Below are positions 59,564 through 64,000 of a stretch of 64,000 nucleotides of DNA, one piece after another. Numbering within the stretch: the stretch's first letter is position 1; each line of letters begins with the position of its first letter. The position numbers were made by a program, and so were the translations under genes. Under the pieces are notes generated by a model, which saw nothing but the letters and a program-made list of their open reading frames with translations, was not told where the DNA came from and searched no databases. Source of the DNA: CAVQBC01 sp963710665 (GTDB taxonomy: Bacteria; Actinomycetota; Thermoleophilia; Solirubrobacterales; Solirubrobacteraceae); the NCBI GenBank assembly GCA_963710665.1, contig CAVQBC010000006.1, forward strand, positions 372,001 through 436,000, written 5' to 3'.

Positions 59564-61131
59564 CCGCCGGTCTCCGGGCCGAGCGCCAGCGCGGTCGCGA
59601 GAGCGCGCCCGAGCTCGTCGCGACCGGCCGCGCCGCGTGCGCGCCAGGCGACCACGCCGTCGGGGCGGACGAGCGTCGCCCCGCCGGCCGACAGGCCGTA
59701 GACCGCGGCGAACGGCTCGGCGTCGATGACGTGCGACGTCGCCCCGGGCGGCGCCCAGTCGTCGACGCCGTCCTCCGCGGGGCGCAACACCACGAACCGC
59801 GAGCCGAAGAGGTCGAGCGTCGAGCGGCCATCGGCGAGCACGACGTGGGGGGCACGGGTGCCCGGCCGCCCGTCGAGGGCGGAGGGCTGGAGGTGCAGGG
59901 CGCCGTCGTCATCGTCCTCGCCGAGGATCGCCTCGGAGCGCATGACGAGCCCGATCTCGATCTCGATGTCGGGGACGGGCGGCTCGACGCCCTCCGTGCC
60001 GCGCTCCGGTACGACGCGCGTGGCGTAGCGCGTATAGGCCTGCTGAACGGTCAGCATGCTCAGCGGCAGGCGCTCGGCCTCGTAGCTGTCGAGCAGGGCC
60101 GGCCCGGCCTCGCCCTTGATGACGGCGGCGAGCTTCCATGCGAGGTTGAGCGCGTCCTGGACGCCCGCGTTGCCGCCGAAGCCGCCGTTCGGCGGCACGA
60201 CGTGCGCGGCGTCGCCCGCGAGGAACACGCGGCCCTCGCGGAGCCGCTCGGCCCAGCTCGCCTCGGCTCGCCAGCGGGCGACGTCGACGATCTCCATCGG
60301 CATGTCGGTCCCGATCGCGGTGCGCAGGAACTCCAGCGCCCGCTCCTCGGTCAGCCCCGACTGCACGTCGATCGCCGAGTCCTGCGTGACGTCCTCACCG
60401 ACCGTGTTGATGACGAGGAAGCCGTTGCCCCCGGTGCGGTCGAGCCGGAAGAACCCGCGCAGCCGCGGGTTGTGCACGTAGATCACGCCCTGATTGCGAT
60501 CGCGCAGCAGCTCGGCGCAGTCGGCGCGGAAGTAGATCGTGATGCTCCGCGAGAGCTGTCCGTAGCCGCGCATGCCGATCCCCAGCCGCTCGCGCATCGG
60601 GCTGCGATTGCCGTCCGCGGCGACGACGTAGCGCGCTCGGACCTCGCGCTCGTCGCCGGAGTCGAGGTCGCGGAGCGTGACCGTGACGCCGTCGCCGGCC
60701 TGCTCGACCGCGACCGCCTCCGTGCGGTTGCGCACCGTCGCCCCGAGCTCGAGCGCGCGCTCGCGCAGCAGCGGCTCGAGCACGTCCTGGTTGATGAAGA
60801 CGCGCAGCGTCGGGCTGAACCCCTCGACGCCCTCGTTCAGCTCCTCGACGTAGGTGGCGAGCTCGCGACCCGCGAGCGACTCGACCGCGATGATCCCGCC
60901 CGTCGGGCTGTACGTCTCCAGCGACTTCTCGCGTACCCGGTCCTCGAGCCCGAGCTGACGGAGCACCTCCATCGTCCGGAGCTGGAAGTGCCCCGCCCGC
61001 GGGTGGATCGCCGTCCCGGCGTGGCGCTCGACCGACAACGACGGCACGCCGTGGTGGCCGAGCAGCATGGCGGTCGTCAGCCCCACCAGGCTGCCGCCGA
61101 CGATCAGGACCGGAACCTCGTCGTCTGGCAT
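59527..61131 (-). CDS. FAD-dependent aromatic hydroxylase (PheA/TfdB type)
   Basis: A 534-residue monooxygenase. The FAD motif is VLIVGGSLVGLTTAMLLGHH, the DG motif is YVVAADGNRSPMRERLGI, and the GD motif is FLAGDAAHVVPPNGGFGG with NAGVQDALNL. A thioredoxin-like C-terminal domain (about 420-534) is present. It would hydroxylate a phenol or polyketide using NAD(P)H. Neighbours give no pathway context. Start at 61131. Confidence 0.92.
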   Translation of the reverse strand: MPDDEVPVLIVGGSLVGLTTAMLLGHHGVPSLSVERHAGTAIHPRAGHFQLRTMEVLRQLGLEDRVREKSLETYSPTGGIIAVESLAGRELATYVEELNEGVEGFSPTLRVFINQDVLEPLLRERALELGATVRNRTEAVAVEQAGDGVTVTLRDLDSGDEREVRARYVVAADGNRSPMRERLGIGMRGYGQLSRSITIYFRADCAELLRDRNQGVIYVHNPRLRGFFRLDRTGGNGFLVINTVGEDVTQDSAIDVQSGLTEERALEFLRTAIGTDMPMEIVDVARWRAEASWAERLREGRVFLAGDAAHVVPPNGGFGGNAGVQDALNLAWKLAAVIKGEAGPALLDSYEAERLPLSMLTVQQAYTRYATRVVPERGTEGVEPPVPDIEIEIGLVMRSEAILGEDDDDGALHLQPSALDGRPGTRAPHVVLADGRSTLDLFGSRFVVLRPAEDGVDDWAPPGATSHVIDAEPFAAVYGLSAGGATLVRPDGVVAWRARGAAGRDELGRALATALALGPETGGQRDGPGPDRRS

Positions 61132-61448
61132 GCCAGGACGCTAGCCGCGCGGGTGGCCACGTGCCAAACGAGAGTCAGGGTGGGGCTTTCGTCCGCGCCG
61201 GCGACGGGCCGTGCGCCGTGCTCATGATCGCGGTTCGGGCGCGAGGACTCCGCGCACTACGCGGTCGACGAGGCGGCGGCGAGGTACGACGCGCCGGTGA
61301 CCGAGGCCACCGATGGCGGTCCAGTCTGGCCGTTCAGCCAGGCGCGCCGGCGAGGTCGCTCGAGTCCGTGGTCCGTCCGCTCTCCAGTCGACCGTCGCAT
61401 CGCTCGCCGAGCCGCCTCATCTACACCGCCGGCGCCTCCCGTGAGGGA
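61132..61448. other. 317-bp gap without a recognisable gene
   Basis: No supported gene. A stretch at about 61247-61330 on the + strand reads DSAHYAVDEAAARYDAP then VTEATDGGPVW, with protein-like composition but no start or continuation; it could be a decayed fragment. No promoter or repeat stands out. Confidence 0.35.
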
Positions 61449-61826
61449 CTAGCGGCCCTCGCGGATCTGCAGCCGGTTGCCGTCGGGGTCCTGGAACTGC
61501 GCGACGTACCCCCAGGGGAACTCGAGCACGTCCGAGACGAACTCGACGCCGCGCGACTTCAGCTCCTCGACCGTCTTCCGGCAGTCGTCGGTCTCGATCG
61601 TGATCGACGCCGGGGGGCGTCCCATCGCCGGCACGGCCTGCCCCGGTGTCCCGGGCCAGAGAACCAGCTGGAAGTCGTCCCCCTTGACGCCGACGGTCAG
61701 AAACCGCGGCCCGTCGGGTGTCGGGTTCTCCACGCGCTTCTCCAGGCCAAGGACGTCCGTGTAGAAGTCGAGCGCCTTGTCCTGGTCGCTGACGAGCACG
61801 CTCGTGTAGAAGACCTTCTCCAGCAT
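61449..61826 (-). CDS. VOC-superfamily protein
   Basis: A 125-residue VOC domain. KVFYTSVLVSDQDKALDFYT is the opening strand-helix and QFQDPDGNRLQIREGR the closing strand. The ATG at 61826 is chosen because GGAGG lies about 7 bp upstream; an ATG 11 codons earlier would contain the ribosome-binding site. A small inverted repeat (GTGGT-CATT-ACCAC, 61846-61859) sits just before it. Substrate unknown. Confidence 0.87.
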   Translation of the reverse strand: MLEKVFYTSVLVSDQDKALDFYTDVLGLEKRVENPTPDGPRFLTVGVKGDDFQLVLWPGTPGQAVPAMGRPPASITIETDDCRKTVEELKSRGVEFVSDVLEFPWGYVAQFQDPDGNRLQIREGR

Positions 61827-61929
61827 TGCTGTCCCTCCGGTGGTCGTGGTCATTACCACTAAGACCCCGGACGAGAAGTGAGCGTGACAGCCGACGACCC
61901 GTCGAAGCGGACGACGGCGCCTAAGACGA

Positions 61930-61950
61930 AAGCCGGCGCGTCGCCGGCTT
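61930..61950 (-). terminator. Hairpin after the methyltransferase gene
   Basis: AAGCCGGCG (61930-61938) and CGCCGGCTT (61942-61950) form a perfect 9-bp stem with loop CGT, immediately downstream of the methyltransferase stop on its strand. On the transcript it is followed by a loose U-rich stretch (TTTCGTCTTAG), making it the most standard terminator in the window. Confidence 0.7.
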
Positions 61951-61951
61951 C

Positions 61952-62737
61952 CTAGCGGTGCCGCCGGGCGGTGATCAACCAGGAGCGCGAATCGAGCGCC
62001 ACGCCGTGCTCGTGGCTGTAGTGGGCCGCGAGCATCTCGCGCAGACGCTCGACGGTGCGTGCCGCCTCGCCATCGCTCAGGCTCGCGAGGGCCGCACTCG
62101 TGTTCTGAAACCCCGTGACGACCGCGAGCGCGGCCTCGACGTCGGGGCCGTAGAGGACTGGCTCGTGGACCTCCTCGAAGCCGACGTCGTCAAAGCCGGC
62201 GGTCTCGAGGATGCGCGCGGTCACGTCGGCATCCCCGAGCGTGAACGGGTCCGCGCCCGGCGGCGTTGGCTGCGCCGCGTCGCCGAGCGCGGCGTCGATC
62301 AGCCGCGCCCATTCGTTGTGCTCGGGGCGCTGCCACACGAGCAGCACCAGTCGCGCCTCGGCTCGCAGCGCGGCGGCGATGTTCGCGAACGCGGCGACCG
62401 GATCGGAGAAGAACATGGTTCCGAACCGGCTGATCGCCACGTCGAAGCGCGCTGAGTCGAAGCGATGCACCTGCGCGTCACCCAGCTCGTACCGGACGTT
62501 GTCCAGCCGTTCGGCCACCGTCAGCTGACGGGCGCGCTCAAGCATCCGCTCGGACACGTCGACGCCGACAACGCGGCCCGGCGCCGCAGCGCGCGCCGCG
62601 TCGCGAGTCGTCAGCCCGGTTCCGCAGCCGATGTCGAGCACCTCATCACCGGGGCTGATCCCGTAGGCGGCGCGAAGGTGCTCGTGGTGAGCGCGCAGCT
62701 CGGCGTCATAGAAGTCCAGGCTGGTCGGCGAAGACAC
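61952..62737 (-). CDS. Class I SAM-dependent methyltransferase
   Basis: A 261-residue methyltransferase. Motif I is VLDIGCGTGLTTRDAA, the acidic loop is VVGVDVSERMLERARQL, and motif IV is FDVAISRFGTMFFSDP. It resembles UbiE/Methyltransf_11-25-type small-molecule enzymes. The C-terminal half (about 160-261) is a lineage-specific cap. Substrate unknown. It ends at a good terminator. Confidence 0.88.
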   Translation of the reverse strand: MSSPTSLDFYDAELRAHHEHLRAAYGISPGDEVLDIGCGTGLTTRDAARAAAPGRVVGVDVSERMLERARQLTVAERLDNVRYELGDAQVHRFDSARFDVAISRFGTMFFSDPVAAFANIAAALRAEARLVLLVWQRPEHNEWARLIDAALGDAAQPTPPGADPFTLGDADVTARILETAGFDDVGFEEVHEPVLYGPDVEAALAVVTGFQNTSAALASLSDGEAARTVERLREMLAAHYSHEHGVALDSRSWLITARRHR

Positions 62738-63034
62738 TGAGGTGATGCTACGGGCGAGGGCCGCACACCGGCGACGAGCGCCGGCGCATCGCGCGGCGAC
62801 TCTCGCAATGGACGAGACGGAGCAGCGGTCTCACATCGGGCCCGCCGCAGGCCGGCTGAGGGCGCAGGCCGATTCGGGGCTCCGCCGAAGCGCCGTGCAC
62901 GTCGGCGACACTCGCTTGCGCGAGGAGGCACGCCGTATGCGCGCAGCCGCCGGGACGCGCGCGCGTCTGGCCGCACGGCGCCCAGCGCGCGCATGCGCCG
63001 AACGCCTCGGCGTCACAGGCGGCGGTGACCTACG
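62738..63034. other. 297-bp gap without a recognisable gene
   Basis: The gap between divergent genes holds no gene I can support. Open frames across it are Arg/Ala-rich and lack family features. No clear promoter or inverted repeat was seen. Confidence 0.4.
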
Positions 63035-63721
63035 GTGCCAAGCGTGGAGGACAAGCAGGATGTGCGCGAGCGGGTCTGGCAGCTGCTCCAGGACGCGGGC
63101 GTCGCGCGGTTCCCCGGCGCACGCGGGCGGATCCCGAATTTCAAGGGGGCCGAGGCGGCCGCGGAGCGCCTCGCGGAGCTGCCCGAGTGGCGCGCGGCGG
63201 GCGTGGTGAAGTCCAATCCCGACGCGCCGCAGCTTCCGGTCCGCCGCCGCGCGCGGCGCGAGGGCAAGACGCTGTACATGGCCGTACCGCGTCTGCGCGA
63301 CGACAAGCCGTTCGTGCGCGTGGACTCCGACCCGACGATCAAGAAGGCGATGAGCGAGGGCGTCCCGACGAGCGTCGAGGACCTCGGGCACGTCGACCTC
63401 GTCGTCTGTGGCACGGTCGCGGTCAACCGCGAGGGCGTCCGGGTCGGCAAGGGCGGCGGCTTCTCGGACCTCGAGCTCGCGCTGCTGACCGAGGCGGGGC
63501 TCGTCGACGACGCGACGACGATCGTCACGACGGTTCATGAGCTCCAGCTCGTCGACGAGGAGCTACCCGAGACCGAGCACGACTTCCGCGTCGACCTCGT
63601 CGTCACGCCGAACGAGGTGGTGCGTACGGGCACGAGGCGCCACTCGCCCGGCGTCATCTGGGACCACCTGGACGACGAGGCGATCGCCGCCATCCCCGTG
63701 CTTGCCGCCCGCCGGCCGTGA
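63035..63721 (+). CDS. 5-formyltetrahydrofolate cyclo-ligase-like protein
   Basis: A 228-residue protein. The start EDKQDVRERVWQLLQDAGVA, the block GRIPNFKGAEAAAERL, LPVRRRARREGKTLYMAVPR and VGKGGGFSDLELALL match the 5-FCL/MTHFSD-like family, which differs from classical YgfA mainly at the N-terminus. It may recycle 5-formyl-THF or another folate. The GTG at 63035 is used; a GTG at 63044 is also possible. It is a single gene. Confidence 0.85.
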   Translation: MPSVEDKQDVRERVWQLLQDAGVARFPGARGRIPNFKGAEAAAERLAELPEWRAAGVVKSNPDAPQLPVRRRARREGKTLYMAVPRLRDDKPFVRVDSDPTIKKAMSEGVPTSVEDLGHVDLVVCGTVAVNREGVRVGKGGGFSDLELALLTEAGLVDDATTIVTTVHELQLVDEELPETEHDFRVDLVVTPNEVVRTGTRRHSPGVIWDHLDDEAIAAIPVLAARRP

Positions 63722-63840
63722 CGCGACTGCCGCGCTTCGCCTTTCGGCGGCCGGCCACGTGCGCCGCTTCTCGCGCTGGACGCCGACGACCGTGTGTCGG
63801 ACGGCTGCGCGCGGCCTGGGCCGGGCATGAGGGCGGACGC

Positions 63841-64000
63841 TCAGGCAGATCGGGACGCGCTCAGCTCGGCGAGCCGCGCTGCGCTCTTGGGGTCCATCGG
63901 CAGGAAGGTCTCGATCGCGAGGTTCGCCGCCGTGACGTCGAGCGGGGCTCCGAGCGTGGCGATGACCGTGAACAGCTTGACCTCGCCGAGGGGGGTCTGC
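63841..64000 (-). CDS. XRE-family regulator C-terminus (MmyB-like ligand domain), 5' partial
   Basis: The frame continues beyond the window and ends at 63841-63843. The visible 52 residues, QTPLGEVKLFTVIATLGAPL then DVTAANLAIETFLPMDPKS and AARLAEL, match the end of the MmyB-like ligand-binding domain found after an XRE helix-turn-helix in actinomycete regulators (T-P-L-G-x-x-x-L-F then F-G-T-P-x-D-V-T and F-P-x-D). The DNA-binding part lies outside. Confidence 0.68.
   Translation of the reverse strand, partial: QTPLGEVKLFTVIATLGAPLDVTAANLAIETFLPMDPKSAARLAELSASRSA

Noticed and set aside
62742..63209. A 155-codon frame overlapping the cyclo-ligase start
   Set aside because: It is Arg/Ala-rich without family features and conflicts with a well-supported gene.
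1..64000. tRNA, rRNA, CRISPR, insertion sequence, prophage or integron
   Set aside because: I looked for T-loop-like GGTTCRANTCC, regularly spaced repeats, transposase or integrase motifs and terminal inverted repeats, and saw none that held up by eye.

Overview
The window is very GC-rich, densely coded DNA from an actinomycete-type bacterium. Short 5' leaders, ATGA and TGATG gene overlaps, GTG starts, a VKOR-DsbA thiol-oxidation pair, DtxR and IdeR-like iron boxes, DUF1707 and MmyB-type regulators and many Ala/Arg/Pro-rich proteins fit Actinomycetota. The gene mix suggests the Thermoleophilia/Solirubrobacterales (Conexibacter-like) side, but that is a guess from gene content. I saw no tRNA, rRNA, CRISPR array, phage or transposase, so this looks like chromosomal backbone. 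It holds about 65 genes, and both ends cut a gene (a K+/H+ antiporter C-terminus on the left, an XRE/MmyB-type regulator on the right).

Region 1-17 kb is dominated by envelope and metal homeostasis. A Tat-exported zinc amidase is followed by a zur gene divergent from a four-gene zinc ABC importer, with a Zur-like operator between them. Next come a MarR regulator, a DsbA-VKOR operon, a secreted subtilisin interrupted by a one-base frameshift, and a SirB1-like protein. An iron cluster follows: three DtxR/IdeR-like boxes ahead of an imelysin/EfeO-like lipoprotein and a large FTR1 permease. A manganese cluster comes next, a DtxR/MntR regulator overlapping an NRAMP transporter.

Region 17-31 kb holds a small mechanosensitive channel and a three-gene copper-oxidase operon in which multicopper-oxidase motifs are divided between two proteins. 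An acyl-CoA ligase is paired with an SDR-like protein that lacks the YxxxK catalytic pair. Flavin and FMN enzymes, an NTF2-like protein, a stand-alone membrane sensor-like domain, an SRAP DNA-protein crosslink protein and an M20 peptidase complete the stretch.

Region 31-48 kb has a carboxylate uptake and activation operon (DUF485, SSS symporter, AMP-binding ligase), a YceI-like protein with a GH15 glycosidase, and a frameshifted L-2-hydroxyglutarate oxidase. It also has a metallophosphatase, a Vps62-like protein followed by a holin-like/phosphodiesterase fusion, a DUF1707 protein behind a recognisable promoter-operator, NudC, a J-domain protein, peptide deformylase, an aminotransferase and two small membrane proteins.

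Region 48-64 kb has a DrrAB-type exporter operon that also carries an orphan histidine kinase and an arylamine N-acetyltransferase. Beyond it lie an oxidoreductase with a repeat-rich upstream region, an HxlR regulator, a ThDP enzyme-cyclase-membrane peptide operon divergent from a GlcD-type oxidase, a PheA/TfdB-type monooxygenase, a VOC protein, a methyltransferase and a 5-formyl-THF cycloligase-like protein. The strongest candidate for something undescribed is the split multicopper oxidase. The two single-base frameshifts should be checked as assembly errors before being read as biology.
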